Shown in pieces: positions 14,001 through 25,297 of a stretch of 64,000 bases of DNA. Each line of letters opens with the position of its first letter. Within the stretch, counting starts at the first letter, position 1. A program made the position numbers and the translations under genes. This DNA comes from Strix aluco (Eukaryota; Chordata; Aves; Strigiformes; Strigidae). The notes below the pieces were generated by a model. It did no database searches and was not told where the DNA came from. It worked only from the letters and a program-made list of their open reading frames with translations. Where the stretch lies: NCBI RefSeq assembly GCF_031877795.1, contig NC_133940.1:4589985-4653984 (forward strand), read 5' to 3'.

Positions 14001-17000
14001 CCAAACAGCTCTCCCCTGCCTCCTCCCAGCTGTTGGCTGACTTGTGCCCTTATGAACAACTATTTTAACTAGTTTCATCACCTGTACTCAGTTACACCAC
14101 GAGGAAGCGAGTTCCACGGGTTTACAGTGCATGGCCTGAACACGGCTTGGGTTTTCCGCCAGAAATGAATCCTGGACTTTTGTTCTCAGGTGGACCTTTT
14201 GCATCCCATGATTATTCACGGCATAAAAACCCAAGGGGCCCGACAGAAGTTCTCTAGCCTTTACATCTCCCAGTTTGTTGTCTTCTACAGCCTTGACGGG
14301 CAAAGATGGAGGAAGTACAAGGGGAATGCCACCAGCACCCAGATGGTAAGGCAAATGGGTCTTGAGGAGAGTGTTTTCCCAGAATGGGGTCCCTTGGGGT
14401 GAGGAGGGCTAGGGAGCTCTGTGCACAAAGCAGAGATCTCCTGAGCCCCTGAGATATTTGATGAGGGCAGGAACGGCGAGCGTTCACTGCCAGGATGACT
14501 GAACCACAGATCTGCAAGGAACTTGCTGTCTGTGTCCATCTGTCTCATTTTAAATTGACTGAGCTAATTCTTTCCACGATCCCCGTGGCTGTGAGATCCA
14601 CTGCTTAATGTTATGTTGCGTGTTACATAGAGCTGGGCATAAGATTTTGCCTGAATATCTTTTTTGACCCCAAAGGCAAATTTGGCTTTCTAAAAGCATT
14701 GTGCAGATGCAGATGACGTGGGGGATCTCTACTCATTAGAAAAGAAACACAACTTAAATATGCATAAGCTGATCATTGCAGTGGGAGAAAAGTATCCAGA
14801 ACAGGCTCCATCATGTACATCAGCTGTGGCCAAAACTTCCCCCAGCTTCAGAAGTCCCGGACTGACTTTTTTTCCCTTCTTTTTCACCCCCGTTTGGTGA
14901 AAAACATAAAAACATGTTAATTTGCATGGACCCTAAGTTTCTCCTCCTCCTGTTTCTCAGTGGTTCGCCCTGATTTGGCCCATTCACACTTCTTTGGTCT
15001 GAATCACATCTCAAATCATTTCCCTGAGCTGCTGTTCTCTTGTAAGGATGGTGAAAATATACAGAAGTGTCAGACAGAAATGTTCTCCCCACTAATCCTT
15101 GTCCTGTCTAGTTCTTTCTCCACTGGCACAACAATCCTTTTTCTCCCTTTCCCCACAGCTGTTCTTTGCAAATGTGGATGCAACTGGAGTGAAAGAAAAT
15201 CGCTTTAACCCTCCAATCATAGCCCGGTACATCCGCATTAACCCCACTCACTACAGCATCCGGACCACGCTGCGCATGGAGCTCATCGGCTGCGACCTGA
15301 ACAGTACGTCCCACCTCCGGGTACCCAGCACCAAAGCTGGGGCCTGATCCATGGAGTGCTGAGTGCCACCCCACATGTTTCAGGACTCCCCTGGCAGTTG
15401 TGGAGGGTGAAGGAGGTGACTGGAGATGCCATTGGGATGTTGGGGGAACAAAGCTGGACAATCTCATTGTGGTCTTAGAGATAGCAATACCAGAGGGAGA
15501 GCATGGGACTAGCTCTCACCAGGCTTTTTCCTGAACCACCAGACACCTCCAGCAGCAGCTGAGCTGATAGCTGGGGAGCTGCTGCCTCAGTCTGGGGGAA
15601 TAGGGAACAAGCAGAGACAGATGCTTTTCCTCTGGTTTTGCCACTCCAAGGCAAGCCTGCTCTGGCCCACACTGCGACCTGGGGTGGTGGTGCTCTGGAA
15701 TCCCCTCTTTAGCTGCACACCCCAGCAGGACGGACTCCCCGGCAGCTACAAGCAGCGGTGGCTGTGCGGTCGCTCCATGCCACCAGCCTGCCAGCCGGCT
15801 TGGAGGCAGCTGTGCACATGCACACCTGATCACACCCTGTGCAGGCTGTCTCCCTGCCAGGTATTCTTGTCCTTCCCCTGGAGACAGGTTCTACTTGTGT
15901 CCTGTCAGATGCACAAATTCTTCACATTCTGCCTAGATAAAATCTCCAGAGAGAAAAAAAGGTGGGACTAGTGGCAGGTATAGTTTGGTACTCCCCAGCC
16001 ACAGCCGTGCTGCACCCAGGGGCCCTGCAGGGACCAGGACACTGCAGCAAAGGCACAGGAGAACCTGTCGTCAGGGAAAGCGCATGGAAGGCATCTGGAG
16101 CAAGGAGCAGCCTGAAGGCATCTCCACGATGGGTCTGCTCCCCACTCTGACAAGCATCACTGCTCTCTTCCAGGCTGCTCCATGCCCCTGGGAATGGAGA
16201 ACAGAGAGATCCCTAACCAGCGCATCTCCGCGTCCTCCTACAGCACCAGTGTCTTCTCCAGCTGGTCACCCTCCCAGGCCCGCCTGAACCTGCAGGGGAG
16301 GACAAACGCATGGAGGCCAAAGGTAGCCCATGCAAGGAGCTCCCCAGGCAGGAAGCTGGGGCATGGGCAGGCAGGTGGGATCCCAGCAGGCAGGCTGGGT
16401 GCTTACAACCTCTCCTAGCCAGGCTGCGTGGGAAGCGTGGACAGCCACACGCCCCGTGCAAGCTGCCTGCACAGGCAGGAGAGTTGCTGCACTGATTTAG
16501 CACCCAGCAGCTCCAGCCAGATGCCTGGTGGGGCAGGTGAAGGCCAGGACTATGTGCAGGGCCAGCTTGGCTTCAGTTGCAACAAATGTGTGTTTCTGCT
16601 TGCTGCTGAAGGGTTGAAGGCAGTCTGTCCTTCCCCAGAGCAACAGCCCCAGCGAGTGGTTGCAGGTGGACTTTGAAGTAACCAAGAAGGTGACTGCAAT
16701 CATTACCCAAGGTGCCAAAGCTGTCTTCACCCACATGTTTGTGAAGGAGTTTGCTGTCTCCAGCAGCCAGAACGGTGTGCACTGGAGCCCGGTCCTGCAG
16801 GACGGCAAGGAGAAGGTAGGCAGAGCTGTGTCACAGCCAGAGGCAGCCCACGGCCACCCCTGGGCCAACAAGCACAGCCCTTGGCACCAAACATGCTCAT
16901 AGGATTTTTCGCAAGAGCAGTGAGCTGGGCTGTGCTTTTTCCTTCCTAAAGTGCTCCCAAGTGGTGCTTGTCTGGGTTGTCCTCAAGTCACGGGCTCACT

Positions 17001-17202
17001 ATACCAGCAGGGGAGAGTGCACCCGCGATTTCTCTTTCCTCTCCAGATTTTCAAGGCAAACCAAGACGACACCAGCACAGCGATGAATACCCTGGAGCCC
17101 CCACTCTTTGCCCGCTATGTGAGGATACACCCCCGCCAGTGGCACAACCACATTGCCCTGCGGATAGAGTTCCTCGGCTGCGACACTCAGCAGGAGTACT
17201 GA
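1..17202 (+). CDS. F8: Coagulation factor VIII, 3' part (exons 8-26; 5' end outside window)
   Basis: Cofactor of factor IXa in the intrinsic tenase complex, secreted into plasma and carried by von Willebrand factor. Nineteen coding exons join in one frame: 1-116 (end of exon 8), 1192-1366, 2358-2451, 3986-4197, 4503-4653, 4802-5011, 6349-9121, 9400-9568, 10409-10615, 11205-11433, 11531-11713, 11918-12034, 13245-13316, 13638-13723, 14190-14345, 15159-15303, 16174-16322, 16639-16815, 17047-17202 (stop TGA). This gives 1858 residues covering A2, a2, B, a3, A3, C1 and C2. Most exon lengths equal those I recall for human F8 (94, 151, 210, 229, 183, 117, 72, 86, 156, 145, 149, 177). Every junction is GT-AG. 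Exons 1-7, with signal peptide and A1, lie upstream. No frame break is seen, so the gene looks functional. Confidence 0.97.
5532..5611. repeat. 40-bp tandem duplication in F8 intron 13
   Basis: Two adjacent 40-bp copies, 5532-5571 and 5572-5611, differ at two positions. They sit in intron 13 (5012-6348), which otherwise holds no recognisable element. Confidence 0.85.
6349..9121 (+). CDS. F8: F8 exon 14: end of A2, a2, whole B domain and a3
   Basis: A single 2773-bp exon (human about 3.1 kb, same phase). It opens with the A2 end ([16 protein letters not shown]), then the acidic a2 peptide [21 protein letters not shown] and a thrombin-type site QPR|G with Arg at 6501-6503. The B domain is long, Ser/Thr/Asn-rich, poorly conserved and full of N-X-S/T sequons, as expected for the glycosylated spacer removed on activation. 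It ends in the acidic a3 peptide [19 protein letters not shown], which keeps the two tyrosine contexts sulfated in human factor VIII for von Willebrand factor binding. The second thrombin site DPR|SFQ follows, with Arg at 9024-9026. The B domain is about 810 residues, roughly 100 shorter than human. Confidence 0.95.
9400..12034 (+). CDS. F8: F8 exons 15-19: A3 domain
   Basis: Exons 9400-9568, 10409-10615, 11205-11433, 11531-11713 and 11918-12034 encode A3, the first light-chain domain, which contacts factor IXa and A2. Landmarks are [102 protein letters not shown] and [17 protein letters not shown]. The first acceptor is a CAGCAG tandem, so exon 15 could also begin at 9403. Introns 9569-10408 and 10616-11204 show no other feature. 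Confidence 0.95.
13245..15303 (+). CDS. F8: F8 exons 20-23: C1 discoidin domain
   Basis: Exons 13245-13316, 13638-13723, 14190-14345 and 15159-15303 encode the C1 discoidin (F5/8 type C) domain, which binds phospholipid membrane and von Willebrand factor. Landmarks are [57 protein letters not shown] and [27 protein letters not shown]. Intron 22 (14346-15158) is only 813 bp and contains no F8A copy, unlike the large human intron 22. Intron 19 (12035-13244) is plain. Confidence 0.95.
16174..17202 (+). CDS. F8: F8 exons 24-26: C2 discoidin domain and stop
   Basis: Exons 16174-16322, 16639-16815 and 17047-17202 encode C2, the membrane-binding C-terminal discoidin domain. Landmarks are [72 protein letters not shown] and [32 protein letters not shown] followed by TGA at 17200-17202. 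Lengths (149, 177, 156) equal the human exons. Introns 15304-16173, 16323-16638 and 16816-17046 show nothing further. Confidence 0.95.
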
Positions 17203-17268
17203 CGGCTGCAGGGCCTCTTGCTGTCCCTCATCTACCAGATGCCATATAGTCAGATGTAATGCTGAAGA

Positions 17269-17274
17269 ATTAAA
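17269..17274 (+). terminator. F8 poly(A) signal ATTAAA
   Basis: ATTAAA lies 67 bases after the F8 stop codon, with T/G-rich sequence following at about 17281-17310. This would give a 3' UTR of roughly 90 bases, far shorter than the about 1.8 kb of human F8. No other hexamer was seen close by. Confidence 0.65.
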
Positions 17275-18099
17275 CTAATTTTCCAGTATCTCTCTGCATT
17301 GTCCTCTGCTCCAGCCTTGGAGTCCCTGGGGCCTCAGTCAGCATTACCAGCCACTAGTAATTAATTAGCTCCAGAGCTTCTCAGCTTCATTTTGCACAAG
17401 CTCCCACTGCCCTGGGCACAGTCCTGGGGGAGGAGTTCCTGCTCCAGGCCCCAGTGTCCATTTCACAATCCGTGGGGATCAGTGGCTCAGGGAGGCAGCA
17501 CTTGCTCAACCTGACTCAGCACTGGGTTTTGACCCTCCACTTCCCTTCATCTCCTTCCCATAACGCTCCTGCTGCCGTGGCTGGCTGCCATCATCCTGCT
17601 TTCTGTGGCTGCCTCGCTCACTGGAGGAGTTCTGTAGGTGCCTGTGGCTCCCAGGGGCTCTGGTGGGACATGGACCACTGGATGAGCTGCCACCTTGCCG
17701 TGCTCCCCAGCAAGGTGTCACGGGCCAAAGCCATCTTCCTGCCACCCGTGGCTCTCCCCCTCCCTGTGTGGCACCCACCCACACAGTGGCAAATGTTTCC
17801 CCTCCCAGGGACGGTGATGAGCAGGGTGACACTGGCACCTGTCTCATGCTTCTCATGGGGTGGGGACCTTCCAGAACAATGACAAAAGGCGCAGAGCACC
17901 CAGCAGGCTGTAGGGCAGGCACAGGGCCATGCTTGCTGAGCAGCACGCTTCTCCACGGCAGTGACAGCATTGTTATCACTGCTGGCTCATCAGAGTCTGC
18001 GCCATCCCATCCCCAGCGCTGCGAGTCCTCCCTCTGTGGCGGGGGAACTGGGTGGCCCCACAAACACCTCTGGCTGCTGGCGTGGGAAGCAGGGTTAGG

Positions 18100-18219
18100 A
18101 GGGGGCTTTGGAGAACGGCAGGGGTCAGCCAGGCGCTGGCTGCCATTGCAGTGGGGGGGGCTTGTGAATTCCCATGGTGCCCCGTCAGCCACATATTCTG
18201 TGCTCACACACACACATAA
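18100..18219 (+). repeat. Unclassified dispersed repeat fragment, also present inverted near 61385-61535
   Basis: The stretch containing CAGCCAGGCGCTGGCTGCCA and flanks matches the reverse complement of about 61420-61530, including the gggctttggaga, gggcttgtga and tgctcacac landmarks. It ends where the CR1 tail at 18220 begins. I cannot name the family. The second copy adjoins a retroviral fossil, so it may be derived from that kind of element. Confidence 0.5.
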
Positions 18220-18412
18220 GAATCACAGAATCATTCAGGTTGGAAAAGACCCTCGGGATCATCGAGCCCAACCATCAGCCCTACTCTACAAAGTTCTCCC
18301 CTACCCCACATCCCCCAACAGCTCATCCAAACGGCCCTTAAACACACCCAGGGATGGGGACTCCACCCCCTCCCTGGGCAGCCTATTCCACTCTCTGACC
18401 ACTCTTTCTGTG
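18220..18412 (-). mobile_element. CR1 LINE 3' fragment
   Basis: Read on the minus strand it encodes the end of the CR1 reverse transcriptase ORF (ERVVREWNRLPREGVESPSLGVFKGRLDELL). It then runs into the CR1 3' UTR (GGTTGGGCTCGATGATCC-type segment) and ends with the GATTCTGTGATTCT 3' motif at 18220. It is 5'-truncated, as most CR1 copies are. Confidence 0.9.
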
Positions 18413-18422
18413 ACATGGCCTG

Positions 18423-20980
18423 AGGCAGCTCTGAGGAGAGCTCTGCCCACAGCACCAGGGGAGGGTGGTGGTGGGGACCCCAGGTGTGTGCTCTGAGCAC
18501 CCACCTCCTGCCTGCCCTCGGGTGCACCGGGCTGGATGCTGTGCACGCAGATGCTCCCGTCCACTGCCTGTGTCCGGAGGAAGCAGGGACATGCACTGCA
18601 GATCAGCCCCGTGACATAACCTGGCCGGGAACCCAGTGAAGATCAGAAGCTGATGTCTCAAATCAAGCAGGACTGAAAAAACCTCATGCAAGTGCTGGGC
18701 TCCACATTGCTGTACAAGGAGCCTTTGCTGCGGCCCTGGCAGTGATTACATTACAGCCCCAAGCAGGAGATGCAATCACCCTTTGGCTTAATTGCCTTCT
18801 GACAATAACCAGGCACAGATATGAGGAGAGGCTGCCTGGGAAGTGCTGGCCTGAAGAGAGGAATTGCAGCCATAAGCCTCTCACAGGGGAACACCCCTGC
18901 CTGAGGCAGGGTAGCTTTCAGCCTGGGAGGACAAAACCTGCCACTTTGGGCTCTTCTCAGGACAACATTCCTCAGCTCCAAGGCAATTGCACCTCTCCTG
19001 TGCAGTGCTAGATGTGCACAAGGACAGCTGGCGGCAGTCTCTGGACCACCAGTGCAGAGGGGCATCCTGGGCACGGTGAAGGGCCTGGTGGCAGAGAGAA
19101 CAGAGCAGGGACACCAGCTGGGCTGTAAACAGAGACCCGCACACACTCACTGAGGAACTGGCCCAGTCCCCCATGTTGATGTCCTTGGACAAGTGCAGAC
19201 ATCTGCAGCCTCTGCTCAGGGCTACCACTGCCCGCCAGGCTGAGCCTGACCAGCTGAAGCTTAACTACCCATCAGGGCCTATACCGGTGGGTGCTCAGGC
19301 TCACCTGCCTCCAGAAACAGGCTGCCATGTGGTGGCACATTTGTCGGGTGACACAGGGTTAGACCAGAGAAAAAGCTGTGTGCACCAGAGCCCCCTCTGC
19401 ATCATTCTCAAAGAGGAAACAGGGCTGAAGTCTCTGCAGGCGACCGAGCAGCCTTCAGCAACCAGCCCCGAGCAGCTCCAGGATGTTCTCCAGCAATCCA
19501 GGAAGCAGTGAAGGGGCTGTGCTGAGTGAGAGCACTGACTGCGGACAGGAGGGCAGATGTGTCAGAGCCTGCCAAGCTCTGGCATCCGTTACTGGAAGCG
19601 TCTCTTGACATTTATCTTGTGGGGAGACCAGACGCTGTTTCCTCCCAGTGCGAGGCAGATCTGAGATGCATCACAGCCTCCCCCAAGCCACAGACATTTC
19701 TGTGCAGGGGAAGGGCTGGAGCAGCACAAAGCCCTCTGCCTCTCAGCACAGGATGCTCTGTCAGGTCACCACCCCGCAAAGAGCCCTGTTGCAGTGGGGG
19801 CTGCCTGGCCAAATCCTTCTGGACACCAGAAATATTTGCTTTCATGGCTCAGCTGCTAGGATTGCTCGGGCTGGGTGATCTGGTGACCATGCAGCTATTT
19901 GGTGTCTCCAGGAAGGCAAAACACATCCCTGCCATGTCCTTCTAGTATAGCCCAAGCAGAGATCATTTTGCAGTCCAAAGTGCATGAGGTTCTTCAATGC
20001 CAGCTAAGCCATGGGCCAGGACTACTCCTGAATCCAGCTTCTCCTATGCTGGATGGAGAGCCCGTGGTCCGCAGCCCCCAGCTGGGCCAGATGTGAGGGA
20101 TGTATGCAGGTATTGCAGCTGGGCACCATTCTCAGAAAAAGTTGCCAGCGCATAACAGAAACAGGCAGCAGCATGCTGAAGAGAGCACCTGAGCAGGGAC
20201 CGTGGCCAACAGTGAGTGAAGCAAACTCAGGAAAGCACAGCTTAATTCCCAGCTCAGCCATGGAGCTGGGGCCAAGCTGCTCACCGCCTCCCGTGCCTCA
20301 GTTTCCCCGTATGTAACCAGGAGAGAAGGAACAGACTTAGACTTCCCTTTGCCATCTGTCAGGTGTCTCTTGTCACATTTCTCTCTCCTACTCCATATTA
20401 CAGGATTAATTGCAGGGCTCTTTGTACCTCTTCCCTCCTACCCCACATTGTTACCAGCCTGTTTCTAGCCCGAGTGCAAGAGCAGCCGGAGCCAAGGCGT
20501 CCTGCCCCCAGGATGTGTTCAGGGCAGCACGTTTCAAAGCCATGCCCCACGATCCCACTGCACGCCCATATTCCCCTCCCAACCCACTCTCTCCAGGAGA
20601 GGTGAGGCTTGCTCTCCACGAGTACTCCTCCTCCTGGGCCACCTCAGCCGCTGGGTAAGGATGTTCCAAAGTGCTCTGCAGATCCCTCTTGGCCAGCAGG
20701 GCAGGGCGAGGGGAGATGATGGTCCAAGCAGCACCCTCCAGCCTAGCGGGCACGTCTGTAGGTGCTGAACGCAGTCAGGCACCTCGAGAATTTACTAGGC
20801 CCCCAACCTGGCCCATTATTTTCTCATCCTAATCTGATTTTACAGGCTTTCCAGGGAACCCTGCAGATGAAGTCTGGGCCACAGGTCCCACCATGCCCAG
20901 CTGCAAAACATGGCCCTCATAGCTGTCTTTTGTCTGCTGCTGGTGCTGGCTGCCCTGATCTTCTACCATCACTGCGAGCC
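18423..20980. other. F8-MPP1 intergenic DNA, left part; no confirmed gene
   Basis: No ORF here shows a family signature, and no RNA gene or repeat is recognised apart from the small ORF at 20910-20990. In mammals SMIM9 lies between F8 and MPP1, and I could not recognise it here. Confidence 0.5.
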
Positions 20981-20990
20981 TGTTGTGTGA
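20910..20990 (+). other. Short transmembrane-like ORF, 26 codons, uncertain
   Basis: ATG at 20910 opens MALIAVFCLLLVLAALIFYHHCEPVV, then a stop. It has one hydrophobic helix followed by a short polar tail. A CAG 10 bases upstream could act as a splice acceptor, so it might be the last exon of a small membrane protein. The last ten bases lie inside the solo LTR that begins at 20981. It occupies the interval where mammals carry SMIM9, but the residues are not recognisably SMIM9. It may be chance. Confidence 0.2.
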
Positions 20991-21461
20991 TTTGGTAGAC
21001 TGCTTATACAGAACTTGCTTAGCATTAGTAGCTACACTTGCTGAAGCCTTAGGCCTCAAGTTGTGAACTTTCACCCAGATACACTGAACTTTTTCCTAGT
21101 TAAGTAAAAGAAGGCCCCAGAGCTGGTCTGAGCTGGACGATAAGGAAGCAAGGAAGGTCGCTACCATCACCCGCTGACGCAACAGCCTTAGAGATAAGAA
21201 AAGAAACAGCCCGCCTAGAGACAACGAAGGGACCCAATGAAGAACAGGAAGACCCCGGACCCTAACATTACTGCTGGTCAGACCTGCCACGTGCGGGCTG
21301 GGAAACATAAATTGTGAGAGTATGATTGCCCAGGGGTTCCTTTGTTCAGGGTCCCTCTTTGGAGGCACCCAGCTTGAGCTGCTCTGCATGTCGGATAAAT
21401 AAACCACTTACTTACTCAGCAGATTGTTGACTTGTCTTCTTCAAGCAGGAACCTTCGAACA
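20981..21461 (+). mobile_element. Solo LTR of an avian endogenous retrovirus
   Basis: A 481-bp block begins TGTTGTG and ends CGAACA, with an internal AATAAA at 21398-21403 followed by a short R/U5-like tail. The flanks are GAGCC before and GAGCA after, consistent with a 5-bp target-site duplication with one change. No internal retroviral sequence is attached, so it is a recombined solo LTR. The + orientation is set by the AATAAA. The family cannot be settled from the sequence alone; a 5-bp duplication would fit an ERVL- or ERVK-like group. The sharp ends suggest moderate age. Confidence 0.75.
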
Positions 21462-23440
21462 GAGCAAAGCCCTGTTGATGGTCGCATAATTTCTGGTAGG
21501 TGGCATAATTCCCTCAACAAGCCCAAGGCCACCTCCCAGCTGGGCAGTGTGAGGGCACGAAGTGGATCTGGAGCTACATGGAGATGACGGGGAAGACTCC
21601 AGCCGAGTGATCCCACGTGTGCAACAGCTGCCACGGAAGAGGGACTGATGGGAAGAGCCTGCCCCGAGCAGCACTGACTGCCCACTCCAGCCACTTCTGG
21701 GTGGCAGATCCATGGGTTTCTACCTCTTAATCCCCATCCACTTGACATACCTGCTGTGGAGGAGAAAGAGGTGGGCAGCTAGCCCTACAGTGAAGTCCTG
21801 GGCTGGAGACCACTGCAGGAACTTCAGCCCAGGGGGCTGGAGTTTTCCAGGAAGTTTCTTGGGAAGGATGAAGTTTTTCAATGCTGGAGGGGTGGGCACA
21901 CTTCCCCTTGTGATCTGGGGGCTCCCTGTCCACCCTGTTGGCCTCAGCCTGGAGCAGACAAGGCACCCAGCAGCCCCGATGGGGGAATGCTCTTTGTGTG
22001 TGGAGTGAGAGGGGCTGGGTCCTGCACATCAGCACACAGAAAAAGGCCTGACCCTGCCTCAAAATACACTCAGATCCAAGAAAAAGGAAGGTTTCTAGTG
22101 TCTCTCTGCTCTCCCCATTTAAGAGTTTTGCTGTAAGACTCAAACAGCTTCTGGGATCAGAGGGATTCATTTCGGCAGCGTCAGGCGTGTGAAATCTGAG
22201 TCAGGATTGAATATCCCCAGGTCTGCCACCAGCAACCCCCCTGCCCCGAGACGAGCAGCCCTAGCCACTGCCTGTCCCACAAAGACCTCCTGGGAGCATG
22301 GGCCCTGCCTCACACCCCTCTCCCATCACTTCCTCACCATCACTGAGGCATGTCTCTTCCGCAAGCGTCCCCTGGTCCTGGCTGGCAGACGGAGTGACCT
22401 GTGGCCTCACCTCTATGAGAACTTCCCACAGGCACTCCTGTACATCCTCCCTGTCACCCTGCTGATGCCGCTGCTCCCCTGTTGCCTCATGCACATGTGT
22501 GTTTCGCCCACCATCTGGTGGTCCATTTCTCTGGGGCACGTTTGCTCCTCTGGGTCATAGCTCCCAAATCCCCGCTGTCATGAGCAAGACGTGGCAGCAA
22601 GGAGGTACACCCCTGGTCACCTGCGTAAGATGCAGCAGGAAAAGATTTACAGGGGAGGATGCTGACCGAAAGCTAGTCCCTAGTCTTTTAACTTAAGGCC
22701 ATAGTTAAAAGTAAGTTAAAAAAAAGCAGACAGGGCCCCAGAGCACAAAGGTTATATCAGGACTTTCTCCAGGCTTCCAGATCACAGTGTCTGCTCAAGA
22801 AGTAAGCTTTCTGGCTCTGTTTGCACACAAAGGTGATGCCATGGTCTGAATTCCCCCGTGGGATGTGTTGGGGGCAGCTCTCTCCTTGCTCCCTGCCCAG
22901 GCTGTGCTGCTGGGGCTCTTGCCCCCTGGCAGTTAGAGCAGGTGCTGGAGCCGGTCACGCCAGCGCCTGCAGCTCCCACACCGCTCCCCCGTGTCTCGCA
23001 GCATCTGGGCCTTCTGATAGCCCCGTCTGGGGCAGTCTTATTCCCCACAAGGCAGAGGAAACTTGCTGATGGAACAAGATGGATTTTCTTTCTTTTCTTT
23101 TTCTCTTCCTCTTACTCCCCTGGTTTCCTGTTTCCTTTCTCTAAAGATTTACACCCTTCTTGTCCTTGTATTTCTTAGGGTAACTTTAGACTGGGGCAAC
23201 CCAGGGAACTCATCTAGCAGCAGTGTGGGAGTCTGGTGCAGGGCAACCTCAGACCCTCCAGGATCCCAGGAGCGGCGTGAAAAACCGTTTCAGTGATTAT
23301 CTTAAAGAACATTCCACTTGAACTCATTTCCCATCACCAGATAAAGCTCAGACTGCACCCGGGCTCTGGCATCAGTGAGACCGTGCTCAGCACCAGCCCA
23401 GGAAGTTTGACGAGAGCCCTTCCCACCGCACAGCTCAGGG
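21462..23440. other. F8-MPP1 intergenic DNA, right part; nothing recognised
   Basis: No coding signature, RNA gene or repeat family was recognised. The sequence becomes progressively GC-rich toward the MPP1 CpG island. Confidence 0.5.
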
Positions 23441-23449
23441 GTGCGGGGC

Positions 23450-24700
23450 TCTGCCGTCCCACCCATGGCCCTGGAGCGCACGGGGAGGGGGGAGACCCAG
23501 ACGAGCACAGGGAGAACGGGGCCATCCCCGCCGCAGCACAGGGACACCCCCGGGTGTCCTCACCCTTGGGGGAGGCACCCTGGGGAGCAGCGCCCCCCAC
23601 CCTGCCCCGCGGCGTGGGCTTGGGAGAGGCGGGTGCGGAGCAGCGCTGCGTTGGCGAGGTGCTGGCCCCGTCCCTGCGGGGGCACTGAGCCCCCCTCGGA
23701 GCCGGCCTCCTGCCCGGGCCTTGGCGGCCATGCGGGCTGGCGGGAGGGGGTGCAGCCAGCCCCCCCGCGGGGGTCAGCACCCCCCTGCGCCGGGCCGGCC
23801 GGGGGTGGCGGGGCCAGGGCCCGTTCCCGGCAGAGAGCCCGCGGGGGCAGTTTCACGGGGGAGGCGGGGCTCTGCGGGGCGGCCGGCGGTGCCGATGTGC
23901 CGCCTCTGCGGGGACGTGGCGCCCCCTCCCCTCCCCTCCCCTCCCGGGGCCGCCCCCCTTCCCCTTCCCGGCACCGCCGGCCGCTCCGCACCGACCCGGA
24001 GCCGGCGGGGGGGGGAAGCGCAGCGAGGCCACAGCACCGGCGCGGCGGCCCCGGCCCTCCCCCTCCCCGCCTGGCTCCGCCCGGCGCCGCCGGCCCGCAG
24101 GGTCCCCCCGCTGCCACAGGGCGGGCGGCGCGCCGGGCGCTGCGGGAGCCGGGGCCGAGCGGCGGGGCCGGGCCGCTCTGCGGGAGCCGGCGGCACCGGC
24201 GGCCCGATGACCCTCAAGTCGGGGCGCAGCGGCGGCAGCATGCGGACGGCGCTCTCCGACCTCTACCTGGAGCACCTCCTGCAGAACCGGGCCAAGCCCG
24301 AGGTGAGCGGCGGGGGGGGGGCGTGCAGCGCCGCCCCCAGCCCCGGCCCGCCCCCCCGCGGCGGCACCGGCAGCCCCCGGAGAGCGCGCGTGGCCCCCCC
24401 CCCTTCCCCCTTCCCCGCGGTGCCCCCCACCGTTCCGCGTCCCCCGCCCCCCCCCCCCCCCGCGGGCCCGCAGCGCCCCCCCCGGGGGTCCCCCGCCATC
24501 CCGCACCCACGCGGGCGGCAGCAGGGCCCCTCGGGCAGAGCCCCCCCGGCGGGCAGGCGGTGAGCATCGCGGTGCGTGACCCGTGGGTGCGGTCCCGCGG
24601 GTCCCCCGCACCCCGGAGCGGGGCTGGGGGCGGCGGGGGAGCGCTCAGGCAGCGCGGCCGGGCAGGGAGGAGGAGGTGGGCGCAGGGGAGGAAGGCTGCA
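23450..24700 (+). promoter_or_regulatory. CpG island spanning MPP1 promoter, exon 1 and start of intron 1
   Basis: Very high G+C with dense CG dinucleotides and poly-C/poly-G runs surrounds the MPP1 start codon at 24207. Long open frames here on both strands are low-complexity Pro/Arg/Gly products of GC richness. No clear TATA box is seen, as is usual for a CpG-island promoter. Confidence 0.8.
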
Positions 24701-25266
24701 GCATCCTGCCACGGAGGAGCTTGGGCTTGTTTTGCTGCAAAGTTGTAGCTGGTCTGAACTGGAACCGCCTGTCACATGAGCTGATTCAGCTGCGAGCAGC
24801 CTCCCGCGGGAGCTGGAGGGGTGGCGGTGGGGCTTGGCCCCAGGGAGGGAGGATGCAACCAGCCCCTCTGACACCTACCCCGGGGCGGGGGGGGGGGGGG
24901 CGAGGGGCGAGCACACCCGAGGAGATTAGGCTGCACCAGCCATCCCGGGTCTGCTGGGAGGCCTCTGTCCCCAGCCAGTGTCACTTGGGGTAGCCTGGGT
25001 GCCACCGGGAGAAGGTCAGCAGTGCCCAGTGCTGAGCAGCTGGTGCTTTTCTCCCAGCAGAGATTTGCAACTTTGAGCAGAGCCGTGGTGTAACGAGCCT
25101 GGGCTGAGGTTTCCTTGTGGCTGTGGGGAGCCTTTGAGAGCAGGAGGGAAATTTTCCTGAAGTGCTGCTTATCCCGTTGGTCGCTACAGCATCCAAAAGA
25201 GGCTTCTCAGATCTGTCCCCTATCAGTGGTTCATGAGCTTTTTTTGGCTCAACCCTGGCAGAGTGC

Positions 25267-25297
<31 letters not shown>

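Noticed and set aside
23441-24748. 435-codon + strand open frame in the MPP1 CpG island
   Set aside because: Pro/Arg/Gly/Ala-rich with no family signature; open in several frames on both strands because the DNA is almost stop-free at this G+C. The real coding segment here is MPP1 exon 1 at 24207-24302.
25259-25295. Poly(A) tract as the tail of a processed pseudogene
   Set aside because: No coding or SINE-like sequence and no flanking duplication was recognised upstream of the run.
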